Shown piece by piece: positions 11,239 to 20,234 of a stretch of 64,000 nt of DNA. The notes beneath the pieces are model-generated. The model had not been told where the DNA came from. It ran no database searches and was given only the letters and a program-made list of their open reading frames with translations. The stretch covers positions 28,325 to 92,324 of the forward strand of contig NZ_MDSS02000008.1 in the NCBI RefSeq assembly GCF_001758425.2, in the 5' to 3' direction. Made by a program: the position numbers and the translations under genes. Numbering within the stretch: position 1 is the first letter of the stretch; the number at the start of each line of letters is the position of its first letter. The DNA is from Nesterenkonia sp. PF2B19 (GTDB taxonomy: Bacteria; Actinomycetota; Actinomycetes; Actinomycetales; Micrococcaceae).

Positions 11239-11646
11239 GAAGGATTCCTTCCCCCTCGTCAGGCAGGAGCGGCGCGGAGCGAACCGGGGCAGATCAGCTC
11301 TGCTCGGGGCGCGTTCCGACGTCGTCGTCCTGCATCGTGTCTTCAACGGCTCGTCAGATGGCCGTCGGTCTGTTCGTCCTCTTCCGCACGTCCACAGTCG
11401 AGAGAGACCCTCTCTGGGATCTTCGGAACGTCATGATGACATCGCGAGACGCGTCCCACTCCGAGCCGAAACCCGGAGTCTGGACATGATGCGCACAGAG
11501 AAGAAGGCGACTCGCGCGGAAGAAGTGCGGTGATCGTCTCCAGGACCGGTGATGATGGCCTGGTGACGATGCGGGGCGCCGTGCACGGGAGAGCCGCATG
11601 CGACCGATCGTCGCATGGCCTGCTGCCGTGGGGCACACCGCGGTGA
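11239..11646. other. Intergenic region between thrB and rho (rho leader)
   Basis: About 400 bases without a credible gene; frames here are not conserved-looking. It would form the 5' leader and promoter of rho on the minus strand. A short self-complementary stretch (AGAGAGACCCTCTCT, about 11401-11415) could fold in that leader; many rho genes are autoregulated through their leaders. I could not place a convincing -35/-10 pair. Confidence 0.35.
11597..11617 (-). terminator. Candidate terminator after thrB
   Basis: Eight-base-pair perfect stem (11597-11604 with 11610-11617, CATGCGAC/GTCGCATG) with a five-base loop, starting about 30 bases after the thrB stop. It has no T tract; moderate support. 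Confidence 0.45.
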
Positions 11647-12690
11647 TCACCGCGGGTACTCCTCCACTGTAGCACCTGCGCGGCTGATCGGCAGGATCGC
11701 CGGGGTCCACATGTCGTCCGTCCTGGCGGCATGGTCCGCGATGTGCGACCGGGCCGCGCGCGCCGCAGAGTCCCCGGCCGCCAGCACCAGCACCGAGGGC
11801 CCGGCTCCGGAGATCACGGCGGCGTGACCGGCCTCCCGGAGCGAGTCCACCAGGGCCATGGACGGTGCGAAGGCGGCACGCCGCTGCTCCTGGTGCAGAC
11901 GGTCGCAGGTGGCCGCGAGCAGCAGCTCTGGAGCGGAGGTGAGCGCATGGACCAGCAGTCCGGTGCGGGCGGAGTTCGCCGCGGCATCGGCATGCAGCAC
12001 GACCTCCGGCAGCACACCCCGGGCCTCGGCGGTCGACTGTTCGACGTCGGGCACGGCCAGGACGGTGCGCAGCTCCTCGTGCGGGATCAGAGGTACGGTG
12101 TGGAACCGGTCCCCCTCCTGCCAGGACAGGGCCACTCCTCCGCGCAGGGCGGGCACATAGTTGTCCGGGTGCCCCTCGACGCGGGAGCCGATCTGCAGCT
12201 TCTCCTCGTCAGTGAGCCCGTCCGGGAGCAGCTCGTCGGCGATGATGACGGCGGAGGCCACCGCCGCCGCCGAGGAGCCCAGGCCGCGACTGTGCGGAAT
12301 GTGGTTGTGCGCACGCACCTCGAGGTCGGGCATCCCGACGCCGTGTCGGGCCATGATCCTCTCGATGAGCGAAACGACCAGGTGGGTGGCGTCGCGGGGC
12401 AGCGTCGCCGCGCCCTCACCCTCCACACTGACGGTGACCTGCGGGCGGTCCCCGTCCCGGCGCGGAGTCGCGACGACGTCGATGATGTCGTGCAGATCGA
12501 GCGCGAGCCCCATGCAGTCATAGCCGGGCCCCAGGTTGGCGGAGGTCGCGGGCACACGCAGGCGGAAGCTGCGCGGCGCCGTCAGCGGCGCCGTCAACGG
12601 GGCCGCCGGCGACCCCGGGTGCTGTGCTGACCGTGACTCGCCGGTGAGCGCCTCCTCGGCGCCGAAGCCCTGGCCCAATGTGATGCCCAT
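11647..12690 (-). CDS. thrB: Homoserine kinase
   Basis: GHMP-family kinase that phosphorylates homoserine in threonine synthesis. Conserved pieces: RLRVPATSANLGPGYD at the start of the domain, the ATP loop PHSRGLGSSAAAVASA, and the C-terminal VISGAGPSVLVLA. I chose ATG 12690 because AGGAGAAC lies just upstream; a GTG at 12780 overlapping the thrC stop (GTGA) would add 30 residues with no family resemblance. 347 residues from the chosen start. Last gene of hom-thrC-thrB. Confidence 0.93.
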   Translation of the reverse strand: MGITLGQGFGAEEALTGESRSAQHPGSPAAPLTAPLTAPRSFRLRVPATSANLGPGYDCMGLALDLHDIIDVVATPRRDGDRPQVTVSVEGEGAATLPRDATHLVVSLIERIMARHGVGMPDLEVRAHNHIPHSRGLGSSAAAVASAVIIADELLPDGLTDEEKLQIGSRVEGHPDNYVPALRGGVALSWQEGDRFHTVPLIPHEELRTVLAVPDVEQSTAEARGVLPEVVLHADAAANSARTGLLVHALTSAPELLLAATCDRLHQEQRRAAFAPSMALVDSLREAGHAAVISGAGPSVLVLAAGDSAARAARSHIADHAARTDDMWTPAILPISRAGATVEEYPR

Positions 12691-12776
12691 GTTCTCCTGC
12701 TCTGTCAGTCGCGCGTCAGGCCTGCCGCGGTCGTCGCCGGTCGGTTCCCGCGGATCCTGCATTCCGCCGACGCCGC

Positions 12777-13886
12777 TCACAGGCCCAGCTGGCGAGCCAC
12801 GGTCTCCACGTCCTGCGGCAGCCTCGTCGGCTCCACGTCGCTGCCGTCGGCGTTCTTCAACGCCCAGTCAGGATCCTTCAGCCCATGCCCGGTCACCGTG
12901 ATGACCACCGAGAGACCCGAGGGCACCTCACCGGCGGCATGCTTGCGGATCAGCCCGGCGACACCGGCCGCCGAGGCCGGCTCCACGAAGACGCCCTCCT
13001 TGGAGGAGAGCCACCGATGGGCGGCGAGGATCTCCTCGTCCGTGACCGACTCGATCACGCCGCCCGACTCCTCGCGGGCGGCTTCGGCCTTCTCCCAGGA
13101 GGCCGGGTTGCCGATGCGGATCGCGGTGGCCACAGTGTCCGGCTCGGTGATGGGGTGGCCCGCCACGATCGGCGCAGCGCCGGCCGCCTGGAACCCCCAC
13201 ATGGCGGGCGTGCGCGTGGCCCGAGGGCTCAGCGGCTGGGCGGCCTGGCCCTGATGCGGATTGGTCCAGGTGGCGGCGTACTCCTGATACCCCTTCCAGT
13301 ACGCCGTGATGTTGCCGGCATTGCCCACGGGCAGAAGGTGCAGGTCAGGAGCGTCACCGAGAGCATCGACGACTTCGAAGGCCCCGGTCTTCTGCCCTTC
13401 GATGCGCGCGGGGTTCACGGAGTTCACCAGGAAGACCGGATAGGCCTCGGCAAGCTTGCGGGCGATGTCCAGGCAGCCGTCGAAGTTGCCGTCGATCTGG
13501 ATCAGCTCGGCGCCGTGGGCCACGGCCTGGCTCAGCTTCCCCATGGCGATCTTGCCGGCGGGGACGAGCACGGCACAGGTCAGACCGGCCTGCGTGGCGT
13601 AGGCCGCGGCCGAGGCCGAGGTGTTGCCGGTCGACGCGCAGACCACCGCCTGTGCGCCCTGGGCGACGGCCGCGGTGATCGCCATCGTCATGCCCCGGTC
13701 CTTGAAGGACCCGGTGGGGTTCATGCCTTCGACCTTGAGGTGCACGTCGCCGTCGATCAGTTCGGAGAGCGCGGGCGCATGCACCAGCGGAGTGCCGCCC
13801 TCCCCCAGGGTGATGATGCGGGTGTCGTCGTCGACCGGAAGCCGGTCGGCGTATTCGCGGATCACTCCGCGCCACTGATGCGCCAC
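12777..13886 (-). CDS. thrC: Threonine synthase
   Basis: PLP enzyme that converts O-phosphohomoserine to threonine. The PLP-binding lysine is in [11 protein letters not shown], about residue 62, and the phosphate-binding glycine-rich loop is [14 protein letters not shown]. 369 residues, typical of the short actinobacterial type. It lies 68 bases after hom and just before thrB, so the three steps from aspartate semialdehyde to threonine are in one transcription unit. Confidence 0.95.
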   Translation of the reverse strand: MAHQWRGVIREYADRLPVDDDTRIITLGEGGTPLVHAPALSELIDGDVHLKVEGMNPTGSFKDRGMTMAITAAVAQGAQAVVCASTGNTSASAAAYATQAGLTCAVLVPAGKIAMGKLSQAVAHGAELIQIDGNFDGCLDIARKLAEAYPVFLVNSVNPARIEGQKTGAFEVVDALGDAPDLHLLPVGNAGNITAYWKGYQEYAATWTNPHQGQAAQPLSPRATRTPAMWGFQAAGAAPIVAGHPITEPDTVATAIRIGNPASWEKAEAAREESGGVIESVTDEEILAAHRWLSSKEGVFVEPASAAGVAGLIRKHAAGEVPSGLSVVITVTGHGLKDPDWALKNADGSDVEPTRLPQDVETVARQLGL

Positions 13887-13954
13887 AGCGTTGCTCTCCT
13901 GTTCCTGCGGTTCTATCGGGTGGGCAGGCGGCCCGCGGTGGGGCGGCCCAGGTG

Positions 13955-15283
13955 CTACTGCTCGATCTCGACGCGCAGCACCGAGGTGACGGCACGCACG
14001 ACGTCGAGGGCCTTCAGCGTGGCCACGGTCTGAGCCAGGGACTTCTCCTGGGCGGGGTGCGTGACCACCTGCAGCACAGCGCCGTTGTCCTGCTCGGTGT
14101 CGACCTCCCCGTCGACGGAGACGATGCCCGGCTGGCGCATGGCCTCGATGGAGACGTGGTGGTCGGCGAAGACCCGCGCGATCTCCGCGATCACGCCCTC
14201 CTCGTCTGCCACCTCCATGTCGATGTAGTACTGGGTCCGGGCCTTCTCGATGGGCAGCGCCGACACGGTCTCGGTCGGCTCGGAGGGCTCCAGGGCCGTG
14301 GTGCCGTGACGCAGAAGCCGCGCGGCGGAGACGAGGTCCCCGAGCACGGCAGACGAGGTGGGCACACCGCCGGCGCCCTGGCCGTAGAACATGAGCTCCC
14401 CGGCGTTCTCGGCCACGACGAAGACCGCGTTGAACGCCCCCCGCACACTGGCCAGCGGATGGGTGCGTGGCAGCAGAGTCGGGTGGACCCGCAGCACGGC
14501 GCCCTCCCCGTCGAAGATCTCGGCGATCGCGAGCAGCTTGATGACGTAGCCGGAGGCGGCGGCGGCCTCGATGTCCGCCGCAGAGACGGCCGTGATGCCC
14601 TCACAGTGGACGTCATCGATGGTGAACGGGGCGTGGAAGGCCAGCGTGCCCAGGATCGCGGCCTTGGCGGCGGCGTCATGGCCTTCGACGTCAGCGGTCG
14701 GATCGGCTTCGGCGTAGCCCAGTCGCTGAGCCTCGGTGAGCGCATCGTCGAACGCCGCACCGGTGGTGTCCATCTGGTCCAGGATGTAGTTGGTGGTCCC
14801 GTTGACGATGCCCATCACCTTGGTGATGCGGTCGCCCGAGAGGGACTCCTGGATGGGACGCAGGATCGGGATGGCCCCGCCCACCGAGGCTTCGAAGTGC
14901 AGCGGAGCGCCGGTCTCGGCCGCCACGGCGGAGAGCTCCCCGCCGCGGGTGGCCAGCAGGGCCTTGTTCCCCGTGACGACGGCGGCTCCGCGGCGCAGCG
15001 CCCGCTCGATCAGGCTGCCGGCCGGTTCCAGCCCGCCCAGCAGTTCGATGACCAGGTCAGCCTGGTCCACCAGCGACTCAGCGTCGGTGGTGAGCAGCTC
15101 CCCGGGGATCCGCCAGTCACGGGGCGCCTCGACGTCGCGCACGGCGACCCCGATCAGCCGGACGGGGGTTCCCACGCGAGCGCTGATGAGCTCTCGCTCC
15201 TCCACCAGAGTCCGTGCCACCTGGGCACCGACGTTCCCTGCTCCGAGCAGGCCGATCGTCAGCGGTTCTGCAGCGCTGGCCAT
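13955..15283 (-). CDS. hom: Homoserine dehydrogenase with ACT domain
   Basis: NAD(P)-dependent reduction of aspartate semialdehyde to homoserine, the branch toward threonine and methionine. N-terminal Rossmann motif [14 protein letters not shown], catalytic-domain segment [15 protein letters not shown], and a C-terminal ACT domain (from about residue 360, [21 protein letters not shown]) that usually binds threonine for feedback inhibition. 442 residues from ATG 15283; a GTG two codons upstream is also possible. Confidence 0.95.
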   Translation of the reverse strand: MASAAEPLTIGLLGAGNVGAQVARTLVEERELISARVGTPVRLIGVAVRDVEAPRDWRIPGELLTTDAESLVDQADLVIELLGGLEPAGSLIERALRRGAAVVTGNKALLATRGGELSAVAAETGAPLHFEASVGGAIPILRPIQESLSGDRITKVMGIVNGTTNYILDQMDTTGAAFDDALTEAQRLGYAEADPTADVEGHDAAAKAAILGTLAFHAPFTIDDVHCEGITAVSAADIEAAAASGYVIKLLAIAEIFDGEGAVLRVHPTLLPRTHPLASVRGAFNAVFVVAENAGELMFYGQGAGGVPTSSAVLGDLVSAARLLRHGTTALEPSEPTETVSALPIEKARTQYYIDMEVADEEGVIAEIARVFADHHVSIEAMRQPGIVSVDGEVDTEQDNGAVLQVVTHPAQEKSLAQTVATLKALDVVRAVTSVLRVEIEQ

Positions 15284-15376
15284 GGTCACCCCGTTCTGTG
15301 TGCGGTCGTGGTCAGGTCGTCTGGGGCTGCCGTCGCCTCGAGCGCCGAGTCGACCTGCCTGCTGGGCCGATCGGAC

Positions 15377-16848
15377 TCAGTCCTGCGCGGCGAAGCCGGT
15401 GTCGCGGCGGAGCATCTGCTCCTCGGTCTCGCGGCGGATGAGCACCCGGGAGGCCCCGTCCTTCACCGCGACCACAGCGGGACGGGCCAGGAGGTTGTAG
15501 TTGCTCGAGAGCGAATGACAGTAGGCACCGGTCGCGGGGACCGCGAGGAGGTCGTCCCGCGCCGTCGTCGTCGGCAAGTATACGTCCCGCACGACGATGT
15601 CTCCGGATTCGCAGTGTTTGCCCACTATGCGAGACAGCACATGGTTCCCGGTCACCTTCCGACCCGCCAGCACGGCGGAATAGTCGGCGTCGTAGAGCAC
15701 CCCACGGGCGTTGTCGCTCATCCCGCCGTCCACGGCCACATACCGACGGGACAGCGTCTGGCCGGAAGGCCCGTCCACTTGGACGTCCTTCTGCACGCCC
15801 ACCCGGTACAGGGTCACCCCGGCAGGACCGACGATCGCCCGGCCCGGCTCGATGGAGATCCGTGGCACCTCGATCCCCTCGCGTCGCAGGCGGTGCGTAC
15901 CGCACCGGCCAGGGCCTGGGCGATCTGCCGGGGGTGCCGCGGGGAGTCGGCCTCGGTGTAGGCGATGCCATGGCCTCCGCCGAGATCGAGCTCCGGCAGC
16001 TCGACCCCGTGCCGGGCCCGCACCCGACCGAGCAGGCCGATGAGCTTGGCGGCTGCCACCTCGAAGCCCTCCGGCTCGAAGATCTGCGAGCCGATGTGGC
16101 AGTGCAGTCCGCGCAGCTCGATGTGCTCGGCCGCCAGGGCGTGCTCGACTGCGGACCAGGCCGGCGAGCCGGCGTAGGGGTTCTCCTGGTCGGTGTCGGC
16201 GTCGGAGGACGGGGTCAGCGAGAGTCCGAACTTCTGGTCCTCATGCGCGGTGGCGATGTACTCATGGGTCGAGGCGTGCACCCCGGGGGTGAGCCGCAGC
16301 ATCACCGGGGCGGTGACGCCGGCGGACCTCGCCAGCTGATCGATCCTCGCCAGTTCGTCGAGCGAATCAGCGATGATCCGGCCGATGCCGGCCTTCAGTG
16401 CGCGGACGATCTCGGCATCGGACTTGTTGTTGCCGTGCAGGCCGATGCGGGCGGGCTCGACCTCGGCGGCCAGCGCCACGGCGAGCTCACCACCGGAGGC
16501 AGTGTCCACGCACAGGCCCTCCTCGGCAGCCCAGCGTGCCGCGTGCGTGCTCAGAAAGGCCTTGCCCGCATAGAACACGTCCACGTCGGTCTCCGGGGCG
16601 AACGCCTCGGAGAAGGCCTCGACGAAGGCCCGGGCGCGGCTCCGGAAATCGTCTTCGCTGATCACATACAGCGGCGTCCCGTGCTGTGCCGCCAGCGTCT
16701 CGACGTCGACTCCACCGAGGACGAGACGCCCCTGGTCGTCCCGATGAGCGTCAGCCGGGAACAGCTTGTCCTCCAGCGCAGCGCTGTCGGTGAGCGGCCG
16801 GAGCCACTCCGGGGCCAGCGGGTGGGGCCCGGCGACTGTCTCGGTCAT
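15377..16848 (-). CDS. lysA: Diaminopimelate decarboxylase, reading frame broken by an apparent 1-base deletion
   Basis: PLP enzyme that makes lysine from meso-diaminopimelate. The first frame (ATG 16848, MTETVAGPHPLAPEW) includes the PLP lysine in VFYAGKAFLS, the HGNNKSD motif and the GLHCHIGSQ and LGGGHG motifs, then is lost at a G run (CCCC at 15875-15878 on plus). The next frame continues VPRISIEPGRAIVGPAG through the active-site CESGD (KHCESGDIVV) to the stop at 15377. Adding one base in the G run gives about 490 residues of unbroken LysA. All key residues are present, so an assembly error is likely. Five bases after argS. Confidence 0.93.
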
Positions 16849-16853
16849 GGGTC

Positions 16854-18494
16854 TCACATCCTCTCCGGCGCGGAGACCCCGAGTAGGGCGAGCCCGTTGC
16901 GCAGCACCTGCACGGTGGCGTCGTTGAGCCACAACCTCGTGCGGTTGGTGTCTGTGATCTCCTCGCCAGCGCGGGGCACCATGCGGCATGTCGCGTACCA
17001 GGAGTGGTACGCCGCGGCCACCGTCTCCAGATGGCGGGCCACACGGTGCGGCTCCCGCATCTCGGCGGCCCGAGCCACCACGGAGGGGAACCGGCCCAAG
17101 TGCGCGAGCAGCTCCTCCTCGGTGGCATGGGTCAGCAGGGACGCGTCGAAGCCGTCGCGTCCCACTCCGGCCTCGACCGCGTTGCGGGCCGCCGCACACG
17201 CCCTGGCGTGCGCGTACTGGACGTAGAAGACGGGATTGTCATTGGACTTCGAGCGCAGCAGCTCCGGGTCGATGTCGATCGGCGAGTCGGCCGGGTACCG
17301 GGCCAGCGTATAGCGCAGGGCGTCAGCGCCGAGCCAGGAGATGAGGTCGGCGAGCTCGATGATGTTGCCCGCGCGCTTGGACAGCTTCGCGCCCTTGACG
17401 CTCATCAGCTGACCGATCAGGATCTCGATGTTGCGCTCGGGGTCGTCTCCCGCACAGGCGGCGATGGCCTTCAGCCGGGCCACATACCCGTGGTGGTCTG
17501 CGCCGAGGAGGTAGATCTTCTCCTCGAAGCCGCGCTCCCGCTTGGAGAGGTAGTAGGCCGCGTCGGCGGCGAAGTAGGTGGGCTCGCCGTCGGCCTTGAA
17601 GAGGACCCGGTCCTTGTCGTCCCCGAAGTCGGTGGTGCGCAGCCAGACCGCGCCGTCACGGTCCTCGATGTGCCCCTGGGCCCTGAGGGTGTCCACCGCG
17701 GCCGCGATCCGACCCTCGTCGTGCAGCGACTGCTCGGAGTAGTAGACGTCGAAATGCACGCCGAACTCGGCAAGCGTGTCCTTGATCTGCCCGAGCTGCG
17801 CCTGATAGGCGAGCTCCCGGACGACGGGCAGCGCATCCTCCCGCGGCAGGTCGCGGAGGTCGGCGCGCGCGGCCAGCGCCTCCTCGGCGAGCTCCCGGGT
17901 GTACTCCCCGGGATAGCCGCCCTCGGGCACGTCCTCGCCGTGGACTCGGGCGAGGACGGAGGAGGCGAAGACGTTCATCTGATTGCCGGCGTCGTTGATG
18001 TAGTACTCGCTGGTGACGTCGGCGCCGGAAGCCCGCAGCAGGCGGGCCAGGGCATCGCCCAGGGCGGCCCACCGGGTGTGGCCGAGGTGCAGCGGGCCCG
18101 TGGGGTTGGCGGAGACGAACTCCATGTTGATCACGTGCCCGGCCAGCGCCTCGTTGTGGCCGAAACCGCCTCCGGTCTCCACGATGGTGCGGGCCAGCTC
18201 TCCGGCCGCGGCGGCGTCGAGGGTGATGTTGATGAACCCGGGACCGGCGATGTCCACCGCCGCCACGCCGTCGGTCTCCCTCAGGCGGGCGGCCAGAAGC
18301 TCGGCGAGCTGCCTCGGCGCCATGCCGGCCTTCTTGGCCAGCTGCAGCGCCACCGTGGAGGCCCAGTCGCCGTGCTCCCTGTTCTTGGGTCGCTCGATGA
18401 TGATCGTCTCAGGGATCTCGATGGCCAGCTCGCCGGCCTCGACGGCCTCGGAGAGCACACGGGTCACTGCTGCGGAGAGTTCTTCGGGAGTCAC
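16854..18494 (-). CDS. argS: Arginyl-tRNA synthetase
   Basis: Class I aminoacyl-tRNA synthetase, 546 residues. The HIGH-type motif is HLGH in GPLHLGHTRWAALGDAL, the KMSKS-type motif is KLSKRAGN, the N-terminal Add1 tRNA-binding domain precedes them, and a DALR anticodon-binding domain ends in the usual short ALLGVSAPERM tail. It is the first gene of the minus-strand argS-lysA-hom-thrC-thrB series; argS next to lysA is a long-known actinobacterial pairing. Confidence 0.96.
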   Translation of the reverse strand: MTPEELSAAVTRVLSEAVEAGELAIEIPETIIIERPKNREHGDWASTVALQLAKKAGMAPRQLAELLAARLRETDGVAAVDIAGPGFINITLDAAAAGELARTIVETGGGFGHNEALAGHVINMEFVSANPTGPLHLGHTRWAALGDALARLLRASGADVTSEYYINDAGNQMNVFASSVLARVHGEDVPEGGYPGEYTRELAEEALAARADLRDLPREDALPVVRELAYQAQLGQIKDTLAEFGVHFDVYYSEQSLHDEGRIAAAVDTLRAQGHIEDRDGAVWLRTTDFGDDKDRVLFKADGEPTYFAADAAYYLSKRERGFEEKIYLLGADHHGYVARLKAIAACAGDDPERNIEILIGQLMSVKGAKLSKRAGNIIELADLISWLGADALRYTLARYPADSPIDIDPELLRSKSNDNPVFYVQYAHARACAAARNAVEAGVGRDGFDASLLTHATEEELLAHLGRFPSVVARAAEMREPHRVARHLETVAAAYHSWYATCRMVPRAGEEITDTNRTRLWLNDATVQVLRNGLALLGVSAPERM

Positions 18495-18593
18495 CCCGAC
18501 AGTCTACGGCGACGGCGGCCGAGCCAGAAAGCGAGCGCCGGACGGCCACTCCCTCTCATCCCCCTTCTCATCGGATCCCGAGGCGAACACCTC

Positions 18594-18638
18594 TTGACGG
18601 ACCCACCCCTACCGCCTAACGTGCAACCTGATGGTTGT
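18594..18638 (+). promoter_or_regulatory. Promoter and palindromic operator of the ArsR-type gene
   Basis: TTGACG (18594-18599), a 17-base spacer and TAACGT (18617-18622) form a good sigma-70-type promoter. The predicted transcription start falls at about 18629, two bases before the ATG at 18631, so the mRNA would be leaderless. A palindrome CAACC-TGAT-GGTTG (18624-18637) spans the start codon and is a likely autoregulatory site. Confidence 0.6.
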
Positions 18639-18990
18639 ATTTCACGACACGGTCGCCCTCGACGCCGAACCACCCTCGTCGGAGGTCGTCGATCGGATCT
18701 TCCGCGCCCTGGCGGATGCCACGCGGCGCGACATCATCCGCCGCACACTCATCGAGGAGGAATCCATCTCATCGCTGGCGGAGACCTATGACATGTCCTT
18801 CGCCGCCGTCCAGAAGCACGTCAGCACCCTGGTCTCTGCCGGTCTCGTGGACAAGACGGCCCACGGCCGGGAGCGCCGGGTCCGCGCCCGCCCCGACACC
18901 ATCCGCCACGCCCAGTCCCTGCTGCGGCAGTACGAACAGCTCTGGCGAGACCGGATCGACCGGCTCGACCAGCTGCTCGCCGACGACTGA
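18631..18990 (+). CDS. ArsR/SmtB-type winged-helix regulator
   Basis: 119-residue DNA-binding repressor. The winged helix runs from IFRALADATRRDIIRRTL through the recognition helix AETYDMSFAAVQKHVSTLVSAGLV to the wing KTAHGRERRVRARP. No cysteine pair for metal binding is present, so it belongs with the ArsR members paired with SRPBCC proteins rather than metal sensors. The SRPBCC gene follows 21 bases downstream, a very common pairing. Start ATG 18631 is set by the promoter position. Confidence 0.88.
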   Translation: MVVFHDTVALDAEPPSSEVVDRIFRALADATRRDIIRRTLIEEESISSLAETYDMSFAAVQKHVSTLVSAGLVDKTAHGRERRVRARPDTIRHAQSLLRQYEQLWRDRIDRLDQLLADD

Positions 18991-19011
18991 GCCCGCCTGA
19001 AAGGCAGCACC

Positions 19012-19989
19012 ATGCCCATCACCGCAGTCGAGAAGGACCTCGACGCCCTGACGATGACCATCACCGCCGATTTCCCCGTGCCGGTCCGCCGCCTCTGGGA
19101 TGCCTACGCAGACCCCCGGCAGCTCGAGCGGTTCTGGGGGCCGCGCGAATGGCCCGCCACCTTCACCCGCCATGACATGTTCCCCGGCGGGCGCTCCCAC
19201 TACGTGATGACCGGTCCCGACGGCGAGAGCGCCGGCGGATGGTGGGAGTTCCTCGACGTAGAGCCCCCGCACGCCTTCGAAGTCCTGGACGGATTCGCCG
19301 GCCCTGACGGCCAGCCGGCCCAGGACATGCCCACCACCCGCATGAGATTCACCTTCGAGGAGACGGCCCACGGATCCCGCCTGGTCGTCCGTGCGGTGTT
19401 CACCTCCGCCGAGGATCTGGACGAGCTGCTGAGGATGGGCATGGAGGAAGGCACCGTCTCCGCGATGAGCCAGATCGAGGAGGTCCTCGACGATGCGGGC
19501 GACCGCACGCCACCTCGGCCCGCCCGCTCCCAGCTGCTCAACGACACCCAGGTGCGCGTCAGCCGGGTGATCTCCGGGTCCCTGGAGGACGTCTCCGAGG
19601 CTCACCGTCGCCCGGACCTGTTGCAGCGCTGGCTGCTGGGCCCCGACGGGTGGACCATGCCGGTCTGCGAGGTCGCCGAGGAGCCCGGAGACACCTATCG
19701 CTACGAATGGGAGTCGGAGGACGGTCAGCAGCGCTTCGGCTTCACCGGGGAGCTGCTGGAGGCCCAGCCTCCCCATCGGGAGGTGACCTCCGAGCAGATG
19801 ATCGGCATGGACGGCCCCGGCACGACCAACGAGCTCACCCTGACCCCGGTCGACGGCGGCACACTGCTGAGCCTGGTCATCACCTATCCGGACCGGGAGC
19901 TGCGGGACACGGTGCTGGGCACCGGCATGGTGGACGGCATGGAGACCAGCTATGCCCGACTCGAATCTGAGGTGCTCGCCGCCCGCTGA
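19012..19989 (+). CDS. Tandem SRPBCC (AHSA1-type) domain protein
   Basis: 325 residues made of two AHSA1/START-like hydrophobic-cavity domains in one chain. Domain 1 (about 10-160) starts with TMTITADFPVPVRRLWDAYADPRQLERFWGP. Domain 2 (about 175-320) has NDTQVRVSRVISGSLEDV, the EWESEDGQQRFGFTGELLE strand pair and NELTLTPVDGGTLLSLVITY. ArsR-coupled genes usually encode one or two separate proteins of this kind, so this is a fusion. The ligand is unknown. Cytoplasmic, no signal peptide. ATG 19012 is preceded by GAAAGGCAG. Confidence 0.85.
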   Translation: MPITAVEKDLDALTMTITADFPVPVRRLWDAYADPRQLERFWGPREWPATFTRHDMFPGGRSHYVMTGPDGESAGGWWEFLDVEPPHAFEVLDGFAGPDGQPAQDMPTTRMRFTFEETAHGSRLVVRAVFTSAEDLDELLRMGMEEGTVSAMSQIEEVLDDAGDRTPPRPARSQLLNDTQVRVSRVISGSLEDVSEAHRRPDLLQRWLLGPDGWTMPVCEVAEEPGDTYRYEWESEDGQQRFGFTGELLEAQPPHREVTSEQMIGMDGPGTTNELTLTPVDGGTLLSLVITYPDRELRDTVLGTGMVDGMETSYARLESEVLAAR

Positions 19990-20088
19990 CACCCTCCCTC
20001 GGTCGGCATCACCGCAGGGTTCACATGCGAGGGGTGCAGCTCGCTCCCGCCCGGGCTCCGGAGCGGACGGCGGGTGCACCCCTCACCC

Positions 20089-20137
20089 TTGACACAGATG
20101 TCCAACGTTGTAACCTCGATCACATTACAACGTTGCA
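20089..20137 (+). promoter_or_regulatory. Promoter with two LacI-type operators before the GH43 gene
   Basis: TTGACA (20089-20094) with a TAACCT -10 candidate (20111-20116, 16-base spacer). Two CAACGTTG palindromes (20103-20110 and 20128-20135), each extended by TAA on the inner side, form a larger inverted arrangement with centres 25 bases apart. CG-centred palindromes of this kind are typical of LacI-family sugar repressors. The first overlaps the -10 region and the second lies downstream, a layout expected for repression. No LacI gene is in the window. Confidence 0.72.
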
Positions 20138-20234
20138 TCACCGCCTCGGCGATGCGGCGTCGACGCGATGGCGGCGTCACCGGCTGCGCCGTCGTCGCAC
20201 CCTGCCCAACCGCTCGACCCCTGAGGAGAACCCC

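Noticed and set aside
7897..11436. A 1179-codon plus-strand open frame opposite rho and prfA
   Set aside because: It is the mirror of high-GC coding sequence on the minus strand, with low-complexity Leu/Val/Arg composition and no recognisable domain. Rho and PrfA fully explain the region.
20025..20234. Longer N-terminus for the GH43 protein
   Set aside because: The extra residues are Arg-rich and lie over the promoter and operators; the GTG at 20235 has a good ribosome-binding site and starts a signal peptide.
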